This document shows positions 25,489-32,817 of a DNA stretch of 53,937 nucleotides, one piece after another. Positions within the stretch are counted from its first letter, which is position 1, and every line of letters begins with the position of its first letter. The DNA is from Lachnospiraceae bacterium (GTDB lineage Bacteria > Bacillota > Clostridia > Lachnospirales > Lachnospiraceae): contig JAIDPF010000040.1 in assembly GCA_029062895.1 (NCBI GenBank), positions 1 to 53,937 on the forward strand, in the 5' to 3' direction. The notes beneath the pieces were generated by a model. The model was not told where the DNA came from, ran no database searches, and worked only from the letters and a program-made list of their open reading frames with translations. The position numbers and the translations under genes are program-made.

Positions 25489-25974
25489 ATGGCTGAGACG
25501 TTTAAAGTAGGAATTGCAGATTTAAATGTATGCAGTGCGCCGAATATGATTACAACGATTGGACTTGGTTCCTGTGTCGGGATTGCGATCAGGGATCCGG
25601 CATTGAGAATTGGTGGTCTGGTACATATTATGCTGCCTGACAGCACGCAGATTTCCGGTTCGTCGAATCTTGCAAAATTTGCGGATACAGGAATTGAAGA
25701 ACTGGTGCGGTTGATGGAAAGAAGAGGGTGTAGCCGCTGGCGGATGGAGGCTAAGATTGCCGGAGGGGCACAAATGTTTACATTTCGCAACAAGTCGGAT
25801 CTGGCAGGTGTTGGTATGCGTAATGTGGAAGCATCAAAAAGTAAACTGAAGGCTCTCGGAATCCCCTTAAAGGCGGAGGATACGGGAAAAGATTATGGAC
25901 GGACCGTCGTGTATTATCCGGAAAATGGCAATTATGAGATCCGCGCGGTTGGAAAAAGCGTCATTATAATTTGA
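25489..25974 (+). CDS. cheD: Chemoreceptor glutamine deamidase CheD
   Basis: CheD deamidates receptor glutamines and binds CheC. The catalytic Cys29 lies in G-L-G-S-C-V-G and His46 in L-V-H-I-M-L-P, with the conserved KIAGGAQMF block near residue 90. At 161 residues the length is standard. It follows cheC after 80 nt and is followed 13 nt later by a small membrane protein gene. Confidence 0.96.
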   Translation: MAETFKVGIADLNVCSAPNMITTIGLGSCVGIAIRDPALRIGGLVHIMLPDSTQISGSSNLAKFADTGIEELVRLMERRGCSRWRMEAKIAGGAQMFTFRNKSDLAGVGMRNVEASKSKLKALGIPLKAEDTGKDYGRTVVYYPENGNYEIRAVGKSVIII

Positions 25975-25987
25975 GGGTAGGATTGAA

Positions 25988-26260
25988 ATGATGGATCAGA
26001 ATCAGATATACCTGCGTGAGCGCAGGAAAAAGAAAACAAAATTCATTCCGCCGATCATGATGCTTACGGCTGGTTTGATTACTTCCATTTTGTGTTTTGT
26101 GGTTGGATATGAATTATTAAAAAGCATGTTTATTTTATTTATTGTCATGCTTATTTTTGCAATTTTGGGAACCGTGATTAAGAGTATCATGGATAGTTTT
26201 CGGACGGAGATGGATTATTCTGATTATTTTGATGAAGACGGTGAAATTGTGGAAAAATGA
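25988..26260 (+). CDS. Small two-helix membrane protein of unknown function
   Basis: This 90-residue protein has a basic N-terminus (R-E-R-R-K-K-K-T-K), two adjacent membrane helices (about 21-40 and 45-66) and an acidic tail rich in Asp/Glu/Tyr (DYSDYFDEDGE). I do not recognise a named family. It lies between cheD and sigD and is only 31 nt from sigD, so it is part of the operon. Starts at ATG 25988 or 25991 are both possible. A membrane role near the flagellum or in sigma-factor control is speculation. Confidence 0.7.
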   Translation: MMDQNQIYLRERRKKKTKFIPPIMMLTAGLITSILCFVVGYELLKSMFILFIVMLIFAILGTVIKSIMDSFRTEMDYSDYFDEDGEIVEK

Positions 26261-26291
26261 AGGAATCCGGTAAGAGGAGACATAAGGTTGT

Positions 26292-27062
26292 ATGGACGAC
26301 GCAGGTAAAAAAAGATTGTGGGAAGATTATACAAGGTCAGAATCTCCGCAATTACGAGAAAAATTAATCATAGAATATGCGCCGCTGGTTAAGCTTGTTG
26401 CAGGCAGGCTTTGCATGTATCTTGGATACAATGTGGAGTTTGAGGATCTTGTTAGTTATGGGATTTTTGGACTGATCGACGCAATTGATAAGTACGATTA
26501 CCGTAAAGGGATTAAATTTGAAACATATGCATCCCTTCGTATTCGGGGAGCGATTTTAGATCAGATACGAAAGAATGACTGGATCCCAAGAACAGTCAGA
26601 CAGCGTCAGAAACAGATAGATGCTGCCATTAAAGAGATCGAGGCTCAGACAGGGCGCCCTGCGACAGACGGGGAAATTGCCGCTGCCATAGGCATTACCG
26701 ATGATGAATTGTTGGAATGGCAGTCACAGATGAAGGTAACCAATGTGGTTTCACTGAATGAATTTATGGAACAGGGAAGCGAAGTACCCAATGACGCTTC
26801 ACAGCCGAATCATTTTGAAATGCCGGAAGAAAAGGTTGAGCAGGAAGAGTTAAAAGAAATGCTGAAAGAGGCGTTGGAGCTTCTGACAGAAAAGGAACGG
26901 AATGTTATTTTGTTTTATTATTATGAGGAGCTGACCTTAAAGGAGATCAGCAACATTATGGAAGTGTCGGAATCAAGAATTTCCCAACTGCATACCAGAG
27001 CTTTGCAGAAGATGAAGGCAAAGCTTGGGGATTATATGGGGATCTTGTCTCAGTTAAGTTAG
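26292..27062 (+). CDS. sigD: Flagellar/motility sigma factor SigD (sigma-28, FliA family)
   Basis: The protein has 256 residues with sigma-70 regions 2, 3 and 4. Region 2 has LIIEYAPLVKLVAGRL and the YGIFGLIDAIDKYDYRKGIKFETYASLRIRGAILD series read in blocks. Region 3 includes GRPATDGEIAAAIGI, and region 4 ends with EISNIMEVSESRISQLHTRA (helix-turn-helix). This class directs late flagellar and chemotaxis genes from TAAA-N15-GCCGATAA promoters. Position after cheD matches Bacillus, where swrB follows. Confidence 0.96.
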   Translation: MDDAGKKRLWEDYTRSESPQLREKLIIEYAPLVKLVAGRLCMYLGYNVEFEDLVSYGIFGLIDAIDKYDYRKGIKFETYASLRIRGAILDQIRKNDWIPRTVRQRQKQIDAAIKEIEAQTGRPATDGEIAAAIGITDDELLEWQSQMKVTNVVSLNEFMEQGSEVPNDASQPNHFEMPEEKVEQEELKEMLKEALELLTEKERNVILFYYYEELTLKEISNIMEVSESRISQLHTRALQKMKAKLGDYMGILSQLS

Positions 27063-27084
27063 TAAATAAAGAAAAGAGGGGCGG

Positions 27085-28671
27085 ATGAACGGTTATTTTC
27101 AGGTAATTTGTAAAACAGTAGGGGTGTATTTGAGATGCTATCCTCCGACGGAGGATGGTCGTCCTATTAATTTGAAAGAACTTTTAGATTATCTGGAAAC
27201 GGAAAAACTTCCTTATGATATTCAGGTGTTGAATGAAACACTTAACGGGCTCGTGGAGGAACAGGATATTTTCTTAACGGTGGAGAAAATATTGCCGATC
27301 AAAGAGAAATGCATGGTCAGTGTGTCTTTTGATAAGATGAAAGCGAGCATATGTCTGTATCCGCCTTCTACGAACGGCAGATCGTGTTCTCAGGAGGATA
27401 TAGAATCAGCACTCCGTCTTGCCAAGATAGAATATGGCATAGATCAAGAGGCAATCAAAACATTTCTGGAACACAGAGAGTACGGAACGCCTCATGTCGT
27501 TGCGTATGGAAAACCGCCGAGAGAGGGATCGGATGCGAAGATAGAATATTTTTTCCAGACGGATAGAAAAATACGTCCACAGCTTCGAGAAGACGGAACA
27601 GTAAATTATTATGATCTGGATCTTGTGAGTCACTGTAAGAAAGGTGACCTTTTGGCGGTATTGACACCGGCGGATCTGGGAGAGCCGGGAACTAATGTTT
27701 TGGGTGCCCCCATACGCCAGAAGGAAGTCGTCCGGATGACGCTTAAGCATGGAAAGAATATTGAGAAAAACGAGGAAAAAACGGAACTGAGGTCCATGGT
27801 AGACGGTCATGTGACGCTTGTAGATGATACGGTATTTGTTTCCAATGTTCTTGAAGTGGAGAATGTGGATACCTCAACAGGAAATATAGATTACGACGGA
27901 TCGGTCAAGATTAATGGCAATGTCTGCTCCAACTTTTCTGTTAGAGCTCGGGGTGATATTGAAGTAAAGGGAACCGTAGAGGGTGCCTATATGGAATCCG
28001 GCAATAATATCGTTCTTGCCAGAGGCATCAATGGTATGGGCAAAGGAAAGCTTGTTGCGGAGGGAAACATCATATCCAAGTTTTTGGAGAATTGTTCTGT
28101 TACAGCAGGCGGGTATATAGAAACGGAAACGATCGTTCAGTCTAATGTGAAGTCTAAGACGGAGATCCATGTTTCCGGCAAGAAGGCAAGCATCACCGGG
28201 GGAACGGTCATTGCAACCAGTTTGATCAGCACGAAGAACTTAGGTACTCCTATGGGAACGGCGACGAATATTGTGGTTGGTGTCGATCCTGCGCTCAGAG
28301 AGAGAAGCGCTCAGTTGAAGAAAGAACTGGAGGAAGCAAAGAAAAATCTGGATAAAATCATGCCTGTGCTAGAAAGCACGAAAAAGAAGCTTCTTAACAG
28401 CAGTGTGTCACAGAAGGAACAGATGAAATATATGTCACAGCTGATAGAGACTGCAAGACATTTACAACAGGTCGTGGAGTCAAGGGGGCAGGAGCTGGAG
28501 GAATGTAAAGAAAAGCTGGCGCAGGATAAGGACTCTAAAGTAGAAGTCTCCGGAGAATTATACCCAGGCGTGGTTGTTACGATATCGGATGTTTCCATCA
28601 CGATCCGTGATTCGTTAAAATATTGCAGCTTGAGAAAACGGGATGGCGCAGTAAAGGTGGAGAGTTTATAG
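27085..28671 (+). CDS. FapA family protein (DUF342)
   Basis: This 528-residue DUF342 protein has an N-terminal alpha/beta part (about 1-180), a central right-handed beta-helix-like polymer region with repeated G-x-V/I patterns (about 240-400, for example VKINGNVCSNFSVRARGDIE), a coiled coil (about 410-475) and a short beta tail. DUF342/FapA proteins occur in clostridial flagellar operons. Their role is not firmly known; they may be polymerising cell-envelope or polar scaffolds. It starts 22 nt after sigD. Confidence 0.85.
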   Translation: MNGYFQVICKTVGVYLRCYPPTEDGRPINLKELLDYLETEKLPYDIQVLNETLNGLVEEQDIFLTVEKILPIKEKCMVSVSFDKMKASICLYPPSTNGRSCSQEDIESALRLAKIEYGIDQEAIKTFLEHREYGTPHVVAYGKPPREGSDAKIEYFFQTDRKIRPQLREDGTVNYYDLDLVSHCKKGDLLAVLTPADLGEPGTNVLGAPIRQKEVVRMTLKHGKNIEKNEEKTELRSMVDGHVTLVDDTVFVSNVLEVENVDTSTGNIDYDGSVKINGNVCSNFSVRARGDIEVKGTVEGAYMESGNNIVLARGINGMGKGKLVAEGNIISKFLENCSVTAGGYIETETIVQSNVKSKTEIHVSGKKASITGGTVIATSLISTKNLGTPMGTATNIVVGVDPALRERSAQLKKELEEAKKNLDKIMPVLESTKKKLLNSSVSQKEQMKYMSQLIETARHLQQVVESRGQELEECKEKLAQDKDSKVEVSGELYPGVVVTISDVSITIRDSLKYCSLRKRDGAVKVESL

Positions 28672-28689
28672 CATGGGAGGTGAACCTGT

Positions 28690-28989
28690 ATGGCAATCAC
28701 TATGATAGAGTTTCAGGGGCAGATTCCGCGTCAACAGGATTTTCAGACGATCAAGCAGAACGAAGACACCAGACCTATGGTAGATTATGGGAATTTCCAG
28801 AATCAGGTAAACCGCAATGTGGAGTCGGCGTCTTCTCAGGTCATCAGACGTAATGAAGCGGAATGGAATGAAGAAGACAGGGAACAGGGCGGCAGTTCCT
28901 ATCAGGGGGATGGCGGCAGGAATAGAAAAAAGCATATAGAGGACAAAATAATAGAAAAGAAAAAGGATTCTTTTGATATCCGTATCTGA
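28690..28989 (+). CDS. Conserved-context small hydrophilic protein, function unknown
   Basis: This is a 99-residue, highly polar protein rich in Gln/Asn/Arg/Glu, with no membrane segment. It begins MAITMIEFQGQIPRQQDF and ends in a Lys/Glu-rich helix. GGGAGGTG precedes the ATG at good spacing, and the gene sits 18 nt after the FapA gene, so it is very likely translated. I do not recognise a domain. Its composition suggests a mostly disordered protein. Confidence 0.65.
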   Translation: MAITMIEFQGQIPRQQDFQTIKQNEDTRPMVDYGNFQNQVNRNVESASSQVIRRNEAEWNEEDREQGGSSYQGDGGRNRKKHIEDKIIEKKKDSFDIRI

Positions 28990-29036
28990 TGCCTATATGG
29001 CCGGATACGGATCATGGAGAAGGAGCAGGGATACAG

Positions 29037-29954
29037 ATGGAATTAATGGAAGTAGTTTTACTTTGTGCGGGAGCTGCAATATTTTTTGCAAGCTTTTTTA
29101 TTCCGGAAAGAAAAAGCGGACAAGCAGATCGGGATACGTTGACAAAGGAAGAGATACAGGATATTTTCGATGAGGAATATGAGGATGCGAGACAGAGAAT
29201 TTTGCAGCTGACGGATGAGACGATCGAGTATTCCATGGAAAAAGCAGAACGTTCGTTAGAGCGGGTTTTGAATGAAAAAATGATGACTTTTGGTGAATAT
29301 TCGGATGCCGTTATGGAGCAGATTGGCAATAATCATCAGGAAACGGTTTTTATGTATGATATGCTTAATAACAGTAAGCAGGATCTGACAAATCTGCTTT
29401 TGCAGACCGACAAAAGCGCACAGGATGCTTATCAGTTGTCACAGGATGCTTTGACGGCGGGAGAGAACGCCAAAGAGATTGCTGAGGAAGCTAACAAGGT
29501 GGCAAGGGCAGCAAGGGCGCGTGCGAAGAAAGCTCAGGAGCAGTCGGTGGTTGCAGAGGAGAAGATGCTTCTTGCCAGAAAGAATGCGCAGGGAGAAAGT
29601 CAAAGTCCTGTGGTGGAGCAGCAGACTGGGATCGACAGGATCAGGTTGGCAGGGGAGAAGACGGAACCGCTTCCGGTAAAGGAAAGAGTTCCGGCAGAAA
29701 AACGGAGTACGAATAAGACGCAGGTTAAAAAAAGCACTCCAAATTTGGAAGCGAATCTTTTGGCAGAGGAAATGCTGCTGGACGGGAAAGACGTCAACCT
29801 TAAGTTTACTCCGGATGAGGAAAGCAGCGTCAACAGCAATGAACGGATTTTGGAACTTCATAAACGCGGAAAGTCCAATGTGGCTATTGCGAAAGCATTG
29901 GGACTGGGTGTTGGAGAGGTCAAGCTGGTGATAGATCTTTTTGAAACGAAGTAG
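29037..29954 (+). CDS. DUF6115-type membrane-anchored coiled-coil protein, SwrB-like
   Basis: The protein has 305 residues: a single N-terminal membrane segment (about 5-22, VVLLCAGAAIFFASFFI), a long cytoplasmic coiled coil (about 30-180), a variable Pro/Lys/Glu linker, and a C-terminal helix-turn-helix-like motif (RILELHKRGKSNVAIAKALG, about 272-291). Bacillus SwrB, encoded after sigD, has the same membrane-plus-coiled-coil plan and promotes export-gate assembly. I infer a related role. I chose the ATG at 29037; an in-frame ATG at 28989 overlaps the preceding stop and would place charged residues ahead of the membrane helix. Confidence 0.72.
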   Translation: MELMEVVLLCAGAAIFFASFFIPERKSGQADRDTLTKEEIQDIFDEEYEDARQRILQLTDETIEYSMEKAERSLERVLNEKMMTFGEYSDAVMEQIGNNHQETVFMYDMLNNSKQDLTNLLLQTDKSAQDAYQLSQDALTAGENAKEIAEEANKVARAARARAKKAQEQSVVAEEKMLLARKNAQGESQSPVVEQQTGIDRIRLAGEKTEPLPVKERVPAEKRSTNKTQVKKSTPNLEANLLAEEMLLDGKDVNLKFTPDEESSVNSNERILELHKRGKSNVAIAKALGLGVGEVKLVIDLFETK

Positions 29955-29959
29955 TTAGA

Positions 29960-30103
29960 TTGAAAAATAAGCTTTATAGCTTATTTTTCAATCGGCAATT
30001 TGAGTCAGATCCTCAAATTGCGTTGGTCGAAGATGAGAAACCGCCTACACGGATTACTCATCGCGTGTCATCGCAGCAGAGCTGCTTTGACATGGAGGAT
30101 TAG
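29960..30103. repeat. Multi-hairpin intergenic element with dispersed palindrome and hairpin-AUGGAGGAU motif
   Basis: Four consecutive stems fill the gap. The same 32-bp palindrome as at 24658 is at 29960-29991. GCAATTTGAG (29995-30004) pairs with 30012-30021. GATGAG (30032-30037) pairs with CTCATC (30057-30062), enclosing CCG/CGG. TGTCA...GCAGC (30066-30077) pairs with GCTGC...TGACA (30081-30092). The last stem runs straight into ATGGAGGATTAG (30092-30103), a three-codon open frame overlapping a GGAGG. The element ends 13 nt before the next gene. Confidence 0.7.
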
Positions 30104-30116
30104 AGCGAGGTATGAT

Positions 30117-30866
30117 ATGAGATTACGGCATTATTTAAAGGGACTTGGGATCGGAATGGTGGTGACTGCTTTGATTCTGCATTTCAGCGTTCAGGCGGCA
30201 GAGCCATCGATGACGGATGAGGAAATCATGGCGCGGGCAAGAGAGCTGGGAATGACCGAGAATGTGGTACTGTCAAGAAATGATCCGGCGATCAGCGACG
30301 ACAGTTCCGTTTCCGGGGAAGATGCCGTATCAACAAGTGAAAATATGGTGGCAGATGATACTGACGGCTTGGATGACGTTGGCGATCAGCAGCCTGATGA
30401 GGAGGGGATCTCTACAGACGACGGTGGTAATATGACCGCATCGGCGGGTGGTTCAGATATCGTTCCGGAGACATCTGGTCGTGAGAATGGCTCTGACGTG
30501 GCGGAAAATGGAGATACATCCGTTGGGGATCCGGCAGAGGAAGATATACTGCCTGCAGCTGGGAATGATGATGAGGCAGAGACGGAACAGCAGGAGGGTA
30601 TGGCAGGCGTGGAACCTGTAGAACCTGTGGAACCTGTGGAACCTGCGCAGAATAGTGATACTGTGACAGTTACGGTTTATAATGGGGATTCTTCCGTTTC
30701 GGTGGCAGGTAAGCTGGCGGCGTTGGGACTGGTGTCCTCACAGGCAGAATATGACGCGTATCTTTGTTCCCACGGATATGACAGGACGATTCGTACTGGT
30801 GTCCATGTCATTCCCGTAGGCGCGACGGAGAAGCAGATTGCGGAAATCATTACGTCGAAACCGTAG
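30117..30866 (+). CDS. Membrane-anchored protein with acidic stalk and MltG/YceG-like N-domain
   Basis: The protein has 249 residues: a basic start, one membrane segment (about 9-27, LGIGMVVTALILHFSVQAA), a long acidic Asp/Glu/Ser/Gly linker with a V-E-P repeat, and a C-terminal ~70-residue domain (about 180-249) resembling the LysM-like N-domain of endolytic transglycosylase MltG (SVAGKLAALGLVSSQAEYDAYL). The catalytic MltG part is absent, so it is probably not an enzyme. The ATG at 30117 gives the membrane anchor directly; the frame stays open upstream through the repeat element, which should not be coding. Last gene of the operon. Confidence 0.7.
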   Translation: MRLRHYLKGLGIGMVVTALILHFSVQAAEPSMTDEEIMARARELGMTENVVLSRNDPAISDDSSVSGEDAVSTSENMVADDTDGLDDVGDQQPDEEGISTDDGGNMTASAGGSDIVPETSGRENGSDVAENGDTSVGDPAEEDILPAAGNDDEAETEQQEGMAGVEPVEPVEPVEPAQNSDTVTVTVYNGDSSVSVAGKLAALGLVSSQAEYDAYLCSHGYDRTIRTGVHVIPVGATEKQIAEIITSKP

Positions 30867-30973
30867 GCAATGGTCATTTTATGCTTTCTGGCTGAAAAAT
30901 AATTCAATATGGTTAAGTTATCTGCCGGACGACCGATACATAATGTGGTTAAGGATAACTGATGGTAAAGACT

Positions 30974-31014
30974 AGGACAGTAATCAATGGAAATTGTGGT
31001 TGCTGTCCTTTTTT
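30974..31014 (+). terminator. Rho-independent terminator of the fla/che operon
   Basis: AGGACAGTAATCA (30974-30986) pairs with TGGTTGCTGTCCT (30997-31009), 13 pairs with two G-T wobbles and a 10-nt loop, followed by T-T-T-T-T (31010-31014). It lies about 110 nt after the last operon gene and is the strongest terminator in this part of the window. Confidence 0.88.
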
Positions 31015-31073
31015 GTAGTATGCGGGCGTGTATTGCATCGGAAGGATCGTATATAAGGGAAATGTGTATGGAT

Positions 31074-31171
31074 GGTTTACATAACTCTTTGTTTGAGCAT
31101 CTATGTTCTGAATATCTATAAATGAAATCATTTTTGGAACATAGATGCTCAAACTGCAGGTTATGTAAACC
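31074..31171. repeat. 98-nt imperfect palindrome
   Basis: The 35-nt left arm (31074-31108) and the right arm (31137-31171) match in two perfect blocks, 12 bp (GGTTTACATAAC with GTTATGTAAACC) and 17 bp (31092-31108 with 31137-31153), separated by 6 unpaired bases on each side; the loop is 28 nt. No T-run follows. It could be a bidirectional transcription barrier, the remnant of a miniature inverted-repeat element, or a structured RNA. No target duplication is evident. Confidence 0.85.
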
Positions 31172-31201
31172 TTATGGACAACATTATGGAAGGAATAATA
31201 T

Positions 31202-31259
31202 AAAAGCAATAATGTAAATCAAAAAGCTATAATGTAAATAAAAAAAACATTATGCAAAT
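31202..31259. repeat. Three 20-bp phased A/T-rich repeats upstream of the 31287 gene
   Basis: The core T-[A/T]-A-T-G-[T/C]-A-A-A-T occurs at 31210-31219, 31230-31239 and 31250-31259, exactly 20 bp apart. The first two copies also share AAAAGC 8-9 bp before the core. Two-helical-turn spacing suggests a protein-binding array or intrinsic bend. It ends 27 nt before the start codon of the following gene. Confidence 0.7.
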
Positions 31260-31286
31260 AAATAGAAATGGAATGGAGGAACCGAC

Positions 31287-31871
31287 ATGGTAACAGGAAT
31301 CACAGGCAGCGGTCAGCAGATCTATGGGTGGAACCAGCAGGTAACGGGAAAAAATAAGGATCAGAATGAAACGGCGGCGCTGGAGAATGGAAGAAAGCAA
31401 GGGACAGACAGAACCGTGGAAGAGAAAAAAGAATTTCAGGAAAAACTGCTGAAGCAGATCAAAGGGGAAAAACATGCGCCGTATGATTATCTTGCCACGG
31501 ATGGATGTATCAATTATAATGGGGTAACATTTTTCTGCGATATGGAGAAAAACCAGCTCTGTTTAGGAATCGTCAGTGACCCGCATAAGTGTCTGATGGT
31601 TTCTCTGGAGAATGGCGGCACACTGATGGTAAATCAGGACTGTATTGGAGATCTGGGCAGAGCGATTACGATGTTCACGCCGGAGGATCAGAAAAGAATC
31701 ATGTATGCTGTCAGCATGTATAAGAAGGCAAAGGAACTGGAACAGGAAATAGAAGACGACACTGCAAGTATTGGAGACAGCGCGGAGGCGACCATGGATG
31801 AAAAAAGCGGGGACATTGAAGTCGATGGAGTCGCCGACATAAACGCTGAAAAGCAGGAAAAGTACAAATAA
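31287..31871 (+). CDS. Hypothetical protein, function unknown
   Basis: This 194-residue soluble protein has a Gly/Gln-rich start (MVTGITGSGQQIYGW), a Lys/Glu-rich helix (about 45-62), a compact central domain with four Cys (about 75-125, DYLATDGCINYNGVTF and MVSLENGGTLMVNQDCIGDL) and a Glu/Asp-rich tail. GGAGG lies 10 nt upstream of the ATG. I do not recognise a family. It stands alone between the operon terminator and the rpsB promoter, behind phased repeats that may regulate it. Confidence 0.65.
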   Translation: MVTGITGSGQQIYGWNQQVTGKNKDQNETAALENGRKQGTDRTVEEKKEFQEKLLKQIKGEKHAPYDYLATDGCINYNGVTFFCDMEKNQLCLGIVSDPHKCLMVSLENGGTLMVNQDCIGDLGRAITMFTPEDQKRIMYAVSMYKKAKELEQEIEDDTASIGDSAEATMDEKSGDIEVDGVADINAEKQEKYK

Positions 31872-31883
31872 AGAAAAATATCC

Positions 31884-31913
31884 TTGTCAAAACCTGCCAG
31901 AGTATGCTATAAT
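31884..31913 (+). promoter_or_regulatory. rpsB promoter
   Basis: TTGTCA (31884-31889), an 18-nt spacer and TATAAT (31908-31913) form a good vegetative promoter 111 nt upstream of the rpsB ATG. It begins 13 nt after the preceding gene ends. Confidence 0.8.
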
Positions 31914-31919
31914 TTTCCG

Positions 31920-32015
31920 GTGACTAAAATCAGCACGCATATGGATTGAGATGCCGGTGCCTGTTGCGCTTCAGGTGGTATCAGTACGAAGTATGCGGAA
32001 GCAAAACCAAATGGA
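31920..32015 (+). promoter_or_regulatory. rpsB 5' leader with hairpin, possible autoregulatory site
   Basis: The ~100-nt leader contains a stem around 31950-31983: GATGCC with GGTATC (one wobble) outside CCTG with CAGG, separated by a bulge GGTG, and an 8-nt loop. Ribosomal protein S2 leaders are often autoregulated in bacteria, but I cannot match this to a named leader family. The ribosome-binding site AATGGAGGT is just before the ATG. Confidence 0.4.
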
Positions 32016-32024
32016 GGTAGAAAA

Positions 32025-32783
32025 ATGAGCGTAATTACAATGAAGCAGTTGTTGGAAGCAGGTGTACATTTTGGACACCAGACAAGAAGATGGAACCCTA
32101 AGATGGCTCCGTATATCTTCACAGAGAGAAATGGTATCTATATCATTGATCTTCAGAAATCAGTAGGAAAGGTTGATGAGGCTTACAACGCGATCTCAGA
32201 TATCGCGGCTCAGGGCGGAACGGTTCTGTTTGTCGGCACAAAGAAGCAGGCGCAGGAAGCGGTTAAGACAGAGGCTGAGCGATGCGGTATGTACTATGTC
32301 AATGAGAGATGGCTGGGAGGTATGCTGACTAACTTTAAGACGATTCAGTCTCGTATCAAGAGACTCAAAGAGATTGAGAAGATGTCTGAGGACGGAACAT
32401 TTGAAGTCCTGCCGAAGAAGGAAGTTATCCAGATCAAGAAGGAATGGGAAAAGCTGGAGAAGAACCTTGGCGGTATTAAGGATATGGACCGGATTCCTGA
32501 CGCGATCTTTATCGTAGATCCGAAGAAGGAAAGAATCTGTGTGCAGGAAGCACATTCCCTTGGTATTACGCTGATTGGTATCGCTGATACGAACTGTGAT
32601 CCGGAAGAACTGGATTATGTAATTCCTGGCAATGATGATGCGATCCGTGCAGTGAAGCTGATCGTTTCCAAGATGGCAGATGCGATCATCGAAGCAAATC
32701 AGGGCGAGACAATGACAGATGAGGAAGCAGAGAGTGCAGCAGCTGACGCAGAGGAAGAAGCTGCAGAAGCAGCGGCTGAATAA
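32025..32783 (+). CDS. rpsB: 30S ribosomal protein S2
   Basis: This 252-residue S2 protein has the signatures [35 protein letters not shown] and [22 protein letters not shown] (read in blocks). The C-terminus is an acidic Ala/Glu tail. S2 binds the 30S head and body late in assembly. AATGGAGGTAG precedes the ATG. tsf follows 34 nt later in the usual pair. Confidence 0.98.
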   Translation: MSVITMKQLLEAGVHFGHQTRRWNPKMAPYIFTERNGIYIIDLQKSVGKVDEAYNAISDIAAQGGTVLFVGTKKQAQEAVKTEAERCGMYYVNERWLGGMLTNFKTIQSRIKRLKEIEKMSEDGTFEVLPKKEVIQIKKEWEKLEKNLGGIKDMDRIPDAIFIVDPKKERICVQEAHSLGITLIGIADTNCDPEELDYVIPGNDDAIRAVKLIVSKMADAIIEANQGETMTDEEAESAAADAEEEAAEAAAE

Positions 32784-32817
32784 TCAAGGTTATTAGGATT
32801 AAATGGAGGATCAGGTC

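Larger units (their letters stand above)
30867..31286. other. 420-nt gene-free region: terminator, large palindrome, phased repeats
   Basis: No protein-coding frame of convincing composition is present. From left to right it holds a possible sigma-D promoter (30914-30939) with an inverted AGTTATC/GATAACT pair (30916-30922, 30954-30960), a strong terminator (30974-31014), a 98-nt palindrome (31074-31171), and a three-copy 20-bp repeat (31202-31259) immediately upstream of the next gene. The right half is very AT-rich. Confidence 0.8.

Noticed and set aside
30000-30116. Upstream in-frame extension of the acidic-stalk protein
   Set aside because: It would translate the multi-hairpin repeat element and place an extra basic stretch before the membrane anchor. 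ATG 30117 gives a clean membrane anchor directly.
32803-32817. ATGGAGGAT next to tsf as a further copy of the hairpin motif
   Set aside because: The sequence also appears at 21206 and 46258, and is a common ribosome-binding context here. No GCAGC/GCTGC stem precedes it, so it was not counted.
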